This document shows, piece after piece, positions 25,202 to 34,927 of a stretch of 64,000 nucleotides of DNA. This stretch comes from Limnobaculum xujianqingii. Its GTDB lineage: Bacteria; Pseudomonadota; Gammaproteobacteria; Enterobacterales; Enterobacteriaceae. Each line of letters begins with the position of its first letter. Positions within the stretch are counted from its first letter, which is position 1. The DNA is taken from assembly GCF_013394855.1 (NCBI RefSeq), contig NZ_JABMLK010000001.1:1364001-1428000 (forward strand). Direction: 5' to 3'. The translations under genes and the position numbers were made by a program. The notes below the pieces were generated by a model. The model saw only the letters and a list, made by a program, of their open reading frames with translations, was not told where the DNA came from and did not search any database.

Positions 25202-25708
25202 TCAGGCATTAATGATTTGAGAAATCTCAATAGCGCATAAGTGATACTGACGCGGACAGGATTGCCAGATGGCCAGCATACGCTGATATTTATCCCACAT
25301 TTTGGTTTGTGAGTTAAAGCCATGAGTTCCTGAATCAAAGTGGGTATAACGCCCTTCAGTATTTACCAGAAAGCGAACATAGCTGAGATAGCGGGCTTCA
25401 GTTGCTGCGTCAAAACCAAGGAAATTGATCCGGCGCTCATCAATTTCGGCTTTATCTTTCAGATTTTCACGCAGATTCTCAAAGGAGACTCTCAACGCGT
25501 GATGCATTTCCATAATATTAATAATAGTGCGACAGGTTTCTTCTGACAGTTCACCAAACTCGCGTTCCAGTTCCTTCATCTGCAAACCAAAGCCACGCTC
25601 AATGATGGTCTGTAACCGGCGATAACGTTCCGCGTTATCCGGATCCAGCATGGTCATCATTTTATATTGGTTTGAAAGGATTAGCCGTTGGGCATTAGTC
25701 ATTTCCAC
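25202..25708 (-). CDS. yfbU: YfbU family protein
   Basis: Soluble protein of 168 residues, nearly colinear with E. coli YfbU (164). It begins with [18 protein letters not shown] and contains [37 protein letters not shown] and [19 protein letters not shown]. The family is conserved in Enterobacterales and has no firm biochemical role. It has its own terminator, so it is probably monocistronic. Confidence 0.95.
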   Translation of the reverse strand: MEMTNAQRLILSNQYKMMTMLDPDNAERYRRLQTIIERGFGLQMKELEREFGELSEETCRTIINIMEMHHALRVSFENLRENLKDKAEIDERRINFLGFDAATEARYLSYVRFLVNTEGRYTHFDSGTHGFNSQTKMWDKYQRMLAIWQSCPRQYHLCAIEISQIINA

Positions 25709-25913
25709 GATAACAACTCCTGAGATTCAAAAACAAAAAAGAATTCTGTATGTGAATAAACGTCATCACGAATGGATAGAGAATGGCATATTGCGCAACA
25801 GAGTGATACCCATTCAGTGTAATTTTTTGTTTACCCGAACAGGTGATGAATAAAGGAAGGAAAATCAATCCGCGGCGTAGCTTCTGAGCAATGTCAGAAG
25901 CCCGCGCGTTTAG

Positions 25914-26366
25914 TCAGAGCTCATCCAGAAAAGTTTTATCTAACTGATTAAAAGCATGCTTAAGCAGTTCGGCCAAATGTTGATAAGTTGGCTCTTGCTC
26001 TAAAGGTGCAAACTCCTGCCCGGCTTCAGCCAGCTTCTCCCGCAGTTGTAGAAACCACTGCTTCAACGATGGCGGTAATGTTGAAATAGAACGCTGACCT
26101 AACCACCACAACCCTTGCATTGGCAAACTGCAGGCGAAAATAGCGGTAGCAACCGCTGGCCCCAGTTGGCCACTCATGGCAATTTGCCAGGCAAGGGTAA
26201 AGATAGCGACAGGCGGCATAAAGCGAACACCAAAGCGCGTTGCCGTAGTGATACGGTTTTCCGGGAACACCGCGGACAAACGTTTTTCGTTTGGCCAGGT
26301 CTTCATGTAAGTCTGCCCACGCTGAAATATCTGAATCCAACGGATAGGACCTGATGAACGTAGCAT
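25914..26366 (-). CDS. yfbV: UPF0208 membrane protein YfbV
   Basis: A 150-residue inner-membrane protein (E. coli 151). Two adjacent hydrophobic segments lie at about residues 48-66 ([15 protein letters not shown]) and 70-88 ([23 protein letters not shown]). The C-terminal domain is soluble and ends in [12 protein letters not shown]. In E. coli it limits chromosome macrodomain organiser effects; that is literature on YfbV, not visible here. It is divergent from ackA, as in E. coli. Confidence 0.93.
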   Translation of the reverse strand: MLRSSGPIRWIQIFQRGQTYMKTWPNEKRLSAVFPENRITTATRFGVRFMPPVAIFTLAWQIAMSGQLGPAVATAIFACSLPMQGLWWLGQRSISTLPPSLKQWFLQLREKLAEAGQEFAPLEQEPTYQHLAELLKHAFNQLDKTFLDEL

Positions 26367-26740
26367 TTAATTTGCCGCCTTTGATTCCAGATCTATCAAT
26401 ATGTACATTATGTTGCGTTCCGGATTATAATGCACATTCAAAAAATTCTGTAAATTTTAAAATAAATGCACAAAAAACTTGATGCAGTTTAATAAATATC
26501 AATTTAATTTGCATTTCTGTTTTATTTTTACTTAGCCAGGTATTATTCTGGTCGTGGCCTTACGGCCAATTTTTTTGTTAGGGATAAAATAATACCAATA
26601 ACCTGTTTTCAGGCAATTGTGTACAATAATAAGACGCGGGTACGCAGCATAACCTGGTGATAAAGGTTCGTCCTTACCAGTTAACGCTACGCTTGCCCTA
26701 TTTTCGTTTTCCAAATCACAAAATTAAATAGGTACTTCTC
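26367..26740. other. yfbV-ackA divergent region
   Basis: A 374-bp AT-rich region holding the ackA promoter and a structured leader (26539-26596, listed separately). Nearer to ackA, CTGGT...AAGG/CCTT...ACCAG (about 26654-26682) can form a further stem. A 60-codon minus-strand ORF here has no ribosome site. Confidence 0.5.
26539..26596 (+). other. Structured element with terminator-like hairpin in the ackA leader
   Basis: An outer perfect 9-bp stem GGTATTATT/AATAATACC (26539-26547 with 26588-26596) encloses a hairpin TGGCC-TTAC-GGCCA, followed by ATTTTTTTG (26555-26577). No plus-strand gene lies upstream, so a terminator here would act on the ackA transcript itself or end a small RNA. Confidence 0.5.
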
Positions 26741-27943
26741 ATGTCGAGTAAGCTGGTTCTGGTTCTTAACTGCGGTAGTTCTTCTCTGAAATTCGCCATC
26801 ATTGATGCTGCCAATGGCGAAGAACACCTTTCTGGTTTAGCCGAGTGTTTCCACCTTCCGGAAGCCCGTATCAAATGGAAAATGGACGGAAGCAAACACG
26901 AAGAAGCCCTTGGAGCAGGTGCTGCACACAGCGAAGCTCTGAAATTCATCGTTAATACTATTCTGGCTAAAAAACCAGAACTGTCAAACAACCTGACCGC
27001 TATCGGTCACCGTGTTGTTCACGGTGGTGAGCAGTTTACTCAGTCAGTTGTGATCAATGCTGATGTGCTGAAAGGTATTCAGGCTGCATCTCCATTCGCA
27101 CCTCTGCATAACCCAGCTGGCCTGATTGGCATCGAAGAAGCATTCAAAGCGTTCCCATCTCTTAAAAATAAAAACGTGGCCGTTTTTGATACCGCTTTCC
27201 ATCAAACAATGCCTGCTGAATCTTACCTGTATGCTCTGCCGTACAGCCTGTATAAAGAACACGGTATTCGTCGTTATGGCTTCCACGGTACCAGCCACTA
27301 CTATGTCAGCCGTGAAGCAGCAAAAATGCTGAACAAACCGGTAGAAGAGCTGAACGTGATTACCTGCCATTTAGGTAACGGCGGTTCTGTTGCAGCTATT
27401 CGTAACGGTAAATGTGTAGATACTTCTATGGGTCTGACCCCGCTGGAAGGTCTGGTTATGGGTACCCGTAGCGGTGATATCGACCCTGCAATCATTTTCC
27501 ATCTGTATGATGTGATGGGAATGAGCATGGAACAAATCAACAAAATGCTGAACAAAGAGTCTGGTCTGCAAGGCCTGACTGAAGTCACCAGCGACTGCCG
27601 CTATGTTGAAGATAACTATACACAGAAAGAAGATGCCAAGCGTGCGATGGATGTATTCTGTCACCGTTTAGCAAAATATATCGGTGCTTACACTGCACTG
27701 ATGGACGGTCGTTTAGATGCAGTTATCTTCACCGGTGGTATCGGTGAAAACGCTGCAATGGTTCGTGAACTGGCACTGGGTAAACTGGCTCTGTTAGGCT
27801 TTGAAGTCGACCACGAGCGCAACCTGGCAGCCCGCTTTGGTAAGTCAGGTAACATCGCAAAAGATGGCACTCGTGCAGCACTGATCATTCCAACCAACGA
27901 AGAGTTGGTGATCGCTCAGGACGCATCTCGTCTTACCGCGTAA
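26741..27943 (+). CDS. ackA: Acetate kinase AckA
   Basis: Converts acetyl phosphate and ADP to acetate and ATP, the last step of overflow acetate formation. The 400-residue product has the family pattern [14 protein letters not shown] at the N-terminus, [39 protein letters not shown], and GGIGENA with the later NEELVIA. The length equals the E. coli protein. It is directly followed by pta after 74 bp. The leader is unusually structured. Confidence 0.98.
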   Translation: MSSKLVLVLNCGSSSLKFAIIDAANGEEHLSGLAECFHLPEARIKWKMDGSKHEEALGAGAAHSEALKFIVNTILAKKPELSNNLTAIGHRVVHGGEQFTQSVVINADVLKGIQAASPFAPLHNPAGLIGIEEAFKAFPSLKNKNVAVFDTAFHQTMPAESYLYALPYSLYKEHGIRRYGFHGTSHYYVSREAAKMLNKPVEELNVITCHLGNGGSVAAIRNGKCVDTSMGLTPLEGLVMGTRSGDIDPAIIFHLYDVMGMSMEQINKMLNKESGLQGLTEVTSDCRYVEDNYTQKEDAKRAMDVFCHRLAKYIGAYTALMDGRLDAVIFTGGIGENAAMVRELALGKLALLGFEVDHERNLAARFGKSGNIAKDGTRAALIIPTNEELVIAQDASRLTA

Positions 27944-28017
27944 ATAACGACAATAACACCGTCAGCTCAGGCTGGCGGTGTTGTTTTAGCCAAAGCATAA
28001 CCTAAAGAGGTTTCGTC

Positions 28018-30165
28018 GTGTCTCGTACAATTATGTTAATTCCTACCGGCACCAGCGTCGGGCTGACCAGCGTCAGCCTTGGTGTCGTTCGCGCTATGGA
28101 GCGCAAAGGTGTCCGTTTAGGTGTTCTTAAGCCGATTGCACAGTCCCGCTCGGGTGCCGATGTGCCTGACCAGACTACTACTATTCTGCGTGCTAACTCC
28201 AACGCCGTAACGGCTGAACCACTGAGCATGGCTCAGGTTGAGAGCATGCTCAGTAACAATAAACAAGACGTACTGATGGAAACGATCGTTGAACGTTACC
28301 AGGAGTGCGCAAAGGACGCTGAAGTCGTTCTGATTGAAGGTCTAGTGCCTACTTCTCATCATCAGTTCGTTAATGCTCTGAACTATGAAATTGCTAAAAC
28401 GCTGGGTGCAGAAATCGTTTTTGTGATGTCATTAGGTAATGACTCCCCTGCCCAACTGAAAGAGCGTATTGATTTAGCGCGTTCTAACTTCGGCGGCAGC
28501 AAAAATGAAAACATCACTGGTGTTATCATCAACAAGCTGAATGCTCCGGTTGATGAGCAGGGCCGTACTCGTCCCGATCTGTCAGAGATGTTTGATGATT
28601 CAGCCAGTAAACCAGCAATCAGTGTGGTTGATACCGCTCAGCTGTTCACTAATTCCTCACTGCCAATTTTAGGCTGCATTCCGTGGAATCTGGACCTGAT
28701 TGCGACCCGTGCAATCGATATGGCTCATCACCTGAAAGCACGTATCATCAACGAAGGTGACATTCGTACCCGTCGTATTAAGAACGTGACTTTCTGTGCG
28801 CGTAGCATTCCTAATATGTTACTGCACTTCCGCCCGGGTTCACTGCTAGTGACCTCTGCCGATCGTCCTGATGTTCTGGTTTCTGCCTGTCTGGCAGCGA
28901 TGAACGGCGTAGAAATCGGCGCAGTACTGTTAACCGGTGGTTATGCCATTGATGAACGTGTACACAAACTGTGTGAGCAAGCGTTTGAAACGGGTTTACC
29001 GGTGTTCATGGTTGATACCAACACCTGGCAAACTTCGCTGTCGCTGCAAAGCCTCAGCCTGGAAGCCCCGGCGGATGACCATCAGCGCATTGAACAAGCG
29101 CAAAACTATATTGCTAACCATATCAACAGCGAATGGATTGATACCCTGACGGCAAACAGTGAAGGTTCACGCCGCATGTCTCCTCCTGCGTTCCGCTACC
29201 AGTTAACTGAGCTGGCACGTAAAGCAGGTAAGCGCGTTGTTCTGCCGGAAGGTGATGAGCCTCGTACCATTAAAGCAGCGGCTATCTGTGCTGACCGTGG
29301 TATCGCACAATGTATTCTGCTGGGTAATCCGGAAGAAGTCAGACGTGTTGCGGAAGCTCAGGGCGTTGAACTGGGTAAAGGCGTAGAAATTGTTGACCCG
29401 GCTGAAGTACGTGAAAACTATGTTCCACGTCTGGTCGAGCTGCGTAAGAGCAAAGGCATGACCGAAGTGGTTGCTCGTGAGCAACTGCAGGACAACGTGG
29501 TACTGGGTACCATGATGCTGGAGCAAAATGAAGTTGACGGTCTGGTATCCGGCGCGGTTCACACCACGGCTAACACTATTCGTCCGCCGTTGCAGTTAAT
29601 CAAAACCGCACCGGGCAGTTCTCTGGTTTCTTCAATCTTCTTTATGCTGTTACCTGAACAAGTTCTGGTATACGGTGACTGTGCGATTAACCCGGATCCA
29701 ACTGCAGAACAACTGGCTGAAATCGCTATTCAGTCTGCTGACTCTGCTGCAGCCTTTGGCGTTGACCCTCGCGTTGCAATGATCTCCTACTCTACCGGCA
29801 ATTCCGGTACCGGTAGCGATGTTGATAAAGTACGTGAAGCCACTCGTCTGGCGCAGGAAAAACGTCCTGACCTGGTAATCGATGGTCCGTTACAGTATGA
29901 CGCAGCGATTATGGAAGACGTAGCAAGATCTAAAGCACCAAATTCACCGGTTGCAGGTAAAGCTACGGTATTCATCTTCCCTGATCTGAACACCGGTAAC
30001 ACCACCTATAAAGCGGTTCAGCGCTCAGCCGATCTGGTTTCTATCGGTCCAATGTTACAGGGTATGCGTAAGCCAGTTAACGACCTGTCTCGTGGTGCAT
30101 TAGTAGACGATATCGTGTACACCATTGCATTGACAGCTATTCAGGCTGCTCAAAACGAAGGTTAA
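28018..30165 (+). CDS. pta: Phosphate acetyltransferase Pta
   Basis: Transfers acetyl from acetyl-CoA to phosphate, giving acetyl phosphate for AckA. The 715-residue enteric long form has an N-terminal P-loop-like DRTGG/BioD-type domain ([17 protein letters not shown]), a middle DRTGG domain ([24 protein letters not shown]), and the C-terminal catalytic PTA_PTB domain from about residue 390 ([54 protein letters not shown]). The start is GTG, as in E. coli, with AAAGAGG upstream. It is cotranscribed with ackA and ended by a strong terminator. Confidence 0.98.
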   Translation: MSRTIMLIPTGTSVGLTSVSLGVVRAMERKGVRLGVLKPIAQSRSGADVPDQTTTILRANSNAVTAEPLSMAQVESMLSNNKQDVLMETIVERYQECAKDAEVVLIEGLVPTSHHQFVNALNYEIAKTLGAEIVFVMSLGNDSPAQLKERIDLARSNFGGSKNENITGVIINKLNAPVDEQGRTRPDLSEMFDDSASKPAISVVDTAQLFTNSSLPILGCIPWNLDLIATRAIDMAHHLKARIINEGDIRTRRIKNVTFCARSIPNMLLHFRPGSLLVTSADRPDVLVSACLAAMNGVEIGAVLLTGGYAIDERVHKLCEQAFETGLPVFMVDTNTWQTSLSLQSLSLEAPADDHQRIEQAQNYIANHINSEWIDTLTANSEGSRRMSPPAFRYQLTELARKAGKRVVLPEGDEPRTIKAAAICADRGIAQCILLGNPEEVRRVAEAQGVELGKGVEIVDPAEVRENYVPRLVELRKSKGMTEVVAREQLQDNVVLGTMMLEQNEVDGLVSGAVHTTANTIRPPLQLIKTAPGSSLVSSIFFMLLPEQVLVYGDCAINPDPTAEQLAEIAIQSADSAAAFGVDPRVAMISYSTGNSGTGSDVDKVREATRLAQEKRPDLVIDGPLQYDAAIMEDVARSKAPNSPVAGKATVFIFPDLNTGNTTYKAVQRSADLVSIGPMLQGMRKPVNDLSRGALVDDIVYTIALTAIQAAQNEG

Positions 30166-30189
30166 TTCTCTCGTTTGTTGGTGAAAAAA

Positions 30190-30217
30190 ATGCCGGGTTT
30201 AATACCCGGCATTTTTA
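30190..30217 (+). terminator. Rho-independent terminator of ackA-pta
   Basis: Perfect 9-bp stem ATGCCGGGT/ACCCGGCAT with a 5-nt loop, flanked by A and T runs on either side. It may serve both pta and the convergent yfcD. Confidence 0.9.
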
Positions 30218-30257
30218 TTTGATGAAATCAGCTAATACGAATGAAAATCGTCAGATA

Positions 30258-30809
30258 TCAGGCTTGATGTTCAACCGTTTCTGCAATCTCTTGCTGCTCT
30301 GGATTACGCGTCACCCAGAGATTAAGTGCCTTTACAGAATCTGGAGTAAACTCATCGGCTCGTTGATTGATCTCTTCCAGCGTCAGCCAATGCACGCTTT
30401 CAATCTCTTCTTCCTGCAAGGCAAATGGACCATGGGTAATACAGCTAAACAGCGCTCCCCAAACCATGCAGTTGTCCGACTCATAGTAAAAGGTACCGTG
30501 ATCGGCAAATGGAACATCAGCAATCCCCAGCTCTTCTTCCGCTTCACGGCGTGCTGAAGCCAGCATGTCTTCCCCCTGCTGAACTACGCCACCGGCTGTG
30601 GCATCAAGCCACCCCGGATAGAAATCTTTAATGTCAGTACGACGCTGCACCAAAATCTTTCCCATACCATTATGAACCACAATATAGGTTGCCCGATGGC
30701 GCAAATTCTTCTGCCGCATTTGCTGGCGGGTCACTTGAGCCATCACATTGTTATTTTCATCAACAACATCGACCCACTCGACTTGTTCGGTCTGCTCTTG
30801 TTCTTCCAT
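30258..30809 (-). CDS. yfcD: Nudix hydrolase YfcD
   Basis: Nudix-family hydrolase of 183 residues (E. coli 180). The Nudix box reads [20 protein letters not shown] plus ELGI, with all catalytic Glu residues present. [22 protein letters not shown] is the N-terminal part shared with IPP isomerase-like members. The substrate is not established for the family member in E. coli. It lies 3 bp downstream of yfcE, so the two form one operon. E. coli has yfcC between pta and yfcD; it is missing here. Confidence 0.92.
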   Translation of the reverse strand: MEEQEQTEQVEWVDVVDENNNVMAQVTRQQMRQKNLRHRATYIVVHNGMGKILVQRRTDIKDFYPGWLDATAGGVVQQGEDMLASARREAEEELGIADVPFADHGTFYYESDNCMVWGALFSCITHGPFALQEEEIESVHWLTLEEINQRADEFTPDSVKALNLWVTRNPEQQEIAETVEHQA

Positions 30810-30812
30810 CTG

Positions 30813-31370
30813 TTAAAACCTTTTCTCTAAAGATACCTGAATGATGGGCTCTTGTTGTTGTAAGCTTAACACCTGTAACACACCATCGCTCAGCATACCA
30901 AAACTAGCCGGATATCCACCTTTAGGCAGACTGGCAGATCCCGGATTTAATACGTAAATATTCTCACGTTTTTCAGCCTGAGGTATGTGCGTATGACCAT
31001 AAACAAACACATCCCCGGTACGTAACGCAGGGAGTTTATCGGGATGATAATGGTGTCCGTGAGTTAAAAACAACCGGCGTTGTTCAAGTAACACCTGTTG
31101 CCATGTTGCCTCTATTGGAAAGTGTAATAGCATTTGGTCTACTTCACTATCACAATTACCCCGCACAGCCATGATTCTATCAGCAAACTGATTAAGATAC
31201 AGCGCCACTTCAGCAGGATTATACTTATCCGGCAATGGGTTACGCGGGCCATGATACAACAAGTCCCCCAGTAAAATTAACCAGTCAGCACCGGAATGCT
31301 CAAAGCGTTCTAATACCAATTGAGTTGCTGATAAAGAACCATGTAAATCAGATGCAAACATCAATTTCAT
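30813..31370 (-). CDS. yfcE: Phosphodiesterase YfcE
   Basis: Calcineurin-like metallophosphoesterase, about 185 residues from the ATG at 31370 (E. coli 184). Motifs are MFASDLHGSL (D-x-H), LLGDLLYHGPRN (G-D), VRGNCDSEVDQM (G-N-C-D), LTHGHHYHP and YGHTHIPQ. The start is set by CAGGAAT upstream and by the family N-terminus; an upstream in-frame ATG would add 20 unrelated residues. E. coli YfcE is a manganese-dependent phosphodiesterase on artificial substrates. It forms an operon with yfcD. Confidence 0.93.
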   Translation of the reverse strand: MKLMFASDLHGSLSATQLVLERFEHSGADWLILLGDLLYHGPRNPLPDKYNPAEVALYLNQFADRIMAVRGNCDSEVDQMLLHFPIEATWQQVLLEQRRLFLTHGHHYHPDKLPALRTGDVFVYGHTHIPQAEKRENIYVLNPGSASLPKGGYPASFGMLSDGVLQVLSLQQQEPIIQVSLEKRF

Positions 31371-31565
31371 CAGTGAATATTCCTGAATATAAAACCAATC
31401 AAGGTTGGAATTTGTGCAATAACGATACATTAAAAAATATTATCTAAGGTTACCGCACATTTTACTGAATAAAAAAGGTTTCTCCCGGCATAATATACCT
31501 GTTGGTCACAGGGAAAAAACCAGTAACTGTATTAAGCCAGTAAAATTTATGACATGGAGGGAACT

Positions 31566-32216
31566 ATGATTAAATTTTATTACACCCCAATTCCTGATGG
31601 AAAAAAGATTGCTATCTTCCTTGAAAAGCTCGAGCTGTCTTACAGTATACATCCTTTCAAACTTGGTAATGTCGATTACCCACTGCAAACGCTCACAACA
31701 TTGTCCCCTGAAGAAAGAGGTCCAATAATTATTGACCCTAAGCCGCATACTGGAGAACCGCCTTTAACGTTATATGGTGCAAGCACTATTCTGGTGTATC
31801 TGGCTGAAAAGAGCGGTCATCTTATGTCTGCCGGGCTTCGTCATCGTTATGATGTACTACAATGGCTATTTTGGATAGAAAACAAATTAATGCCAACGCT
31901 TGAAAATATGGAATATTTCAGCCACCACTCTAAGCGCATCATTCCTTCAACTATTGAGCTTTACCAAACTGAAACCGTTGGAGTTTATCAATCTCTTGAA
32001 CAAAATCTGATCAAGAATATGTATATTGCTGGCGATCGCTACAGCATCGCAGATATTGCCCTTTATCCTTTGATTGATGATTATCAAAAGCAGCGTATAG
32101 ATTTACAAAATTACCCGGCCGTCAATAACTGGTATCAACGTATCAGCAAACGACAGGCTGTAATTATCGCACGACGAATAGATACCGAATGGCGATTAAA
32201 AAGCAAAATAGAGTAA
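31566..32216 (+). CDS. yfcG: YfcG-type glutathione S-transferase homologue, divergent active site
   Basis: A 216-residue GST-fold protein. The start at 31566 is fixed by GGAGGG just upstream. It aligns with E. coli YfcG (215): FYYTPIPDGKKIAIFLEKLEL, LTLYGASTILVYLAEKSGHL, LQWLFWIENK, then YIAGDRYSIADIALYPLIDD and the ending NYPAVNNWYQRI. YfcG is a disulfide-bond reductase that uses glutathione. Two active-site positions differ: YfcG Thr9 and Asn11 are Ile9 and Asp11 here, and the SPNNKIPA loop reads SPEERGPI. Activity may therefore be altered. It sits in the yfcE-yfcH interval, as in E. coli, where yfcF and folX are also found but are missing here. Confidence 0.8.
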   Translation: MIKFYYTPIPDGKKIAIFLEKLELSYSIHPFKLGNVDYPLQTLTTLSPEERGPIIIDPKPHTGEPPLTLYGASTILVYLAEKSGHLMSAGLRHRYDVLQWLFWIENKLMPTLENMEYFSHHSKRIIPSTIELYQTETVGVYQSLEQNLIKNMYIAGDRYSIADIALYPLIDDYQKQRIDLQNYPAVNNWYQRISKRQAVIIARRIDTEWRLKSKIE

Positions 32217-32320
32217 AAACACAAAGTTGTGAGCAATCATAATATTTTATGTCAACTATCCGCTATGATAAGTAGATGCTAGACGGTTTTATTCCTTACG
32301 ACTGCTTCAGGAGATCGCCC

Positions 32321-33223
32321 ATGCATATACTTATTACCGGCGCTACCGGGCTTATCGGTCGCCATTTGACCCAAAGCCTGTTATTGCAGTCCCATACCAT
32401 TACCGTGGTTAGCCGCAGCATTGAAAAAGCCAGAGCACTATTTGGTGATAGTGTCAGCTATATCAATGCACTGGATAATTTGAAGAATCTCGATAATTTC
32501 GACGCGGTGATAAATCTGGCGGGTGAACCCATTGCCGATAAACGCTGGACAGCCGTACAGAAAAGACGGTTGTGCAACAGCCGCTGGCAATTAACGGCTC
32601 ATCTCAGCAAGCTGTTTGCCGATAGTCATACGCCCCCCGCAGTATTCATTTCCGGTTCTGCCGTTGGTTATTATGGCGATCAGGGCCAAAGCGTAGTCAC
32701 CGAAGACGAAACGCCTCATCCTGAATTTACCCATACTCTCTGTCAGCGTTGGGAAGAAGAAGCCCTGCTGGCAAAAAGCGATCGTACCCGAGTTTGTCTG
32801 CTACGTACCGGAATTGTGTTATCCGCTGAAGGTGGAGCGCTGGCCAAGATGCTACCTATCTTCAAAATGGGTCTGGGGGGGCCATTGGGTTCCGGCCTGC
32901 AATATATGCCGTGGATTCACATTAACGATATGGTTAATGGCATTCTGTTTTTACTGACCACGCCTAAACTGGAAGGCCCATTTAATATGGTATCCCCTTA
33001 TCCGGTGCACAATGAATTATTTACCGACCTGCTGGCCTCAGCCATCGACAGGCCGCACTTCTTCCGCACTCCGGCATTTGTTATCCGTTTATTAATGGGG
33101 GAATCAGCGGTATTAGTACTTGGCGGTCAGCATGCATTACCTAAACGGCTGGAAGAAGCTGGATACCATTTTGAGTTTAGCGACTTAGAGAAGGCGTTTG
33201 ATAACCTATTTCCGAAAGATTAA
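32321..33223 (+). CDS. yfcH: NAD(P)-binding SDR-type protein YfcH
   Basis: An epimerase-like short-chain dehydrogenase family protein (SDR39U1 type), about 300 residues from the ATG at 32321, with CAGGAG just before it. The nucleotide-binding motif is [16 protein letters not shown]. Further family stretches are [45 protein letters not shown], and [15 protein letters not shown]. The reaction is unknown. A 13-bp hairpin separates it from the convergent carrier gene. Confidence 0.93.
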   Translation: MHILITGATGLIGRHLTQSLLLQSHTITVVSRSIEKARALFGDSVSYINALDNLKNLDNFDAVINLAGEPIADKRWTAVQKRRLCNSRWQLTAHLSKLFADSHTPPAVFISGSAVGYYGDQGQSVVTEDETPHPEFTHTLCQRWEEEALLAKSDRTRVCLLRTGIVLSAEGGALAKMLPIFKMGLGGPLGSGLQYMPWIHINDMVNGILFLLTTPKLEGPFNMVSPYPVHNELFTDLLASAIDRPHFFRTPAFVIRLLMGESAVLVLGGQHALPKRLEEAGYHFEFSDLEKAFDNLFPKD

Positions 33224-33261
33224 TCATTGGGGAACAAAAATCCATCATCTCTCTAAAGTTA

Positions 33262-33297
33262 AACACCTATAAGCCAGTTCTGGCGCTTATAGGTGTT
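33262..33297. terminator. Bidirectional hairpin between yfcH and the ExuT-like gene
   Basis: Perfect 13-bp stem AACACCTATAAGC/GCTTATAGGTGTT with a 10-nt loop, placed between two convergent genes. No long T run is present on either side, but position and stem strength support termination for both. Confidence 0.65.
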
Positions 33298-33329
33298 CAG
33301 GCCCCGTAAGCTGGTATTCGCTATTTACC

Positions 33330-34631
33330 TTATGCGCGTTTAGTCCGACGCTCGGCAATAAAAGACACCAGGAATATTGCACCAATCAGGTCAAAGAATC
33401 CCATTGCAATAAACAGAGGGTTAAAACCGATCTTGTCTGCGGTAACACCAATCAACAACGAAAACAAGAAACTGGCGATCCAGGCGGCCGAACCCCGCAT
33501 ACCATTAACCGTCGCCATCTGGCCTTTATCGAAAGAATCCACAACCAGGGCGCTCAACATACAAGAGATAATCTGATGGCCAAAGCCGCCGATAGAGATC
33601 AGTACGATAGCGATATAAGGATCTTTCGTCACTGCAACCAGTGCCAGAGAAAGCATCATAAATGCCCCGGTAACTGAACTGGCGACCACCGAGTTAGTAC
33701 GTGAACAGCCAAACCAACGAACATACAATTTAGTCAGATAGCCACTGGCAACGCTACCCAGGTCCGCAGCTAAAAATGGCAGCCAGGCAAACATGGCAAT
33801 CTGTTTTAAATCCATACCCCGCTCGTTAGCCAGATATAGCGGAACCCAGAAGCTTAGTACCGCCCAGGCAGGCTCGGCCATAAATGCCGGAATGGCGATA
33901 CCGTAAAAACGTTTGTTTTTCGACACGGTTTTCAACGCAGTAAAGAATGGCAGTTTCACCGCAGGCGCTTCGTTATCCTGTTTAATGAATGCCAGCTCTT
34001 CTTTGCTCAAATTCGGATGTTGCTCTGGGTTATGATAGAACAGCCACCAAAGAATGACCCACACCATCGCCAGAATACCGGTAAACATAAATGCACCCTG
34101 CCAGCCAAAAGAGGCATGTGCAAAATAAATAATAGGCGGTGCCAGCATCGCACCAATGGAAAAACCAACCCCCGCCCAACCGGCAGCAACCGGACGCTCC
34201 TTTTTAGGGAACCACTCACCAATGGTTTTGGCGTTAGCTGGCGTAGCTGCTGCTTCGGCACCGCCCATCATAAATCGTAAAATAGCTAATTGTAGCCAGC
34301 TTCCCGCTCCCGCATGCATCATACAAACAATTGACCAGACAATTGCACATACCAGAAAACCCAGCTTCAGCCCTATTACATCAATTAACCAGCCGCATAT
34401 TGGTTGGAAAACGGTATAAGCCAGTTGAAACGCACCAACAATCCATGAATATTGTTCGGTGGTAATCCCCAGACTGTTTTTTAACTCCGGAGCCAAAATA
34501 CCAAGCGAGTTACGGGTAATGTAGTTAACGGTAACCCCCATCAAAAACAGTACTAATACCCACCAACGCAGGTTGCGGATGGTTCGCGTGGCCTTCACTG
34601 CAGTCACATCCTGATTTATTTCAGAACTCAT
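33330..34631 (-). CDS. MFS transporter of the anion:cation symporter family, ExuT-like
   Basis: Major facilitator protein of 433 residues with 12 predicted membrane segments. It resembles E. coli ExuT (galacturonate/glucuronate carrier): VNYITRNSLGILAPEL, the motif after helix 4 GGAEAAATPANAKTIGEWFPKKER, then FMAEPAWAVLSFWVPLY, MFAWLPFLAADLGSVASGYL and GGFGHQIISCMLSALVVDSF. The substrate is likely a hexuronate, aldonate or related sugar acid, but cannot be settled. No uxa or uxu genes are nearby. It is divergent from a LacI-family regulator, which probably controls it. The pair occupies the place of argT-hisJQMP in E. coli order. Confidence 0.82.
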   Translation of the reverse strand: MSSEINQDVTAVKATRTIRNLRWWVLVLFLMGVTVNYITRNSLGILAPELKNSLGITTEQYSWIVGAFQLAYTVFQPICGWLIDVIGLKLGFLVCAIVWSIVCMMHAGAGSWLQLAILRFMMGGAEAAATPANAKTIGEWFPKKERPVAAGWAGVGFSIGAMLAPPIIYFAHASFGWQGAFMFTGILAMVWVILWWLFYHNPEQHPNLSKEELAFIKQDNEAPAVKLPFFTALKTVSKNKRFYGIAIPAFMAEPAWAVLSFWVPLYLANERGMDLKQIAMFAWLPFLAADLGSVASGYLTKLYVRWFGCSRTNSVVASSVTGAFMMLSLALVAVTKDPYIAIVLISIGGFGHQIISCMLSALVVDSFDKGQMATVNGMRGSAAWIASFLFSLLIGVTADKIGFNPLFIAMGFFDLIGAIFLVSFIAERRTKRA

Positions 34632-34927
34632 TTTGATCTCCTCCTTGCAACGATAAGAATCAGCTCTGGTATGGCAACCTTCTGGCAGCCACTCTCTTTA
34701 ACCATCTGATTAATTGTTTTTTTTATTTAAATTTTTTGCGTAGAAAAGCTAAAAGCAATTCGACAAATTGAGCCTAAATGAGTTATAAATCGACCAATAG
34801 CAGATTTGCTGCAATAATTTTCATCAGCCTGAAATAATCTAATAAACATTTAGTTAAACGGCTTTGAGAATGGTGAATGCTAAAAGATGAAAAAATTTTC
34901 ATTTGCAAAATGGGCATAGATCACAGA
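34632..34927. promoter_or_regulatory. Divergent region between the ExuT-like gene and the LacI regulator
   Basis: AT-rich region that must carry both promoters. Short palindromic stretches such as CAATT-CGACA-AATTG (about 34756-34770) and AGCA-GATT-TGCT (about 34799-34812) are operator candidates. Neither has the canonical central CG of LacI-type sites in a long palindrome, so no single site is proposed. Confidence 0.3.

Noticed and set aside
26532..26714. 60-codon minus-strand ORF in the ackA leader
   Set aside because: No ribosome site, and it covers the RNA structures of the ackA leader.
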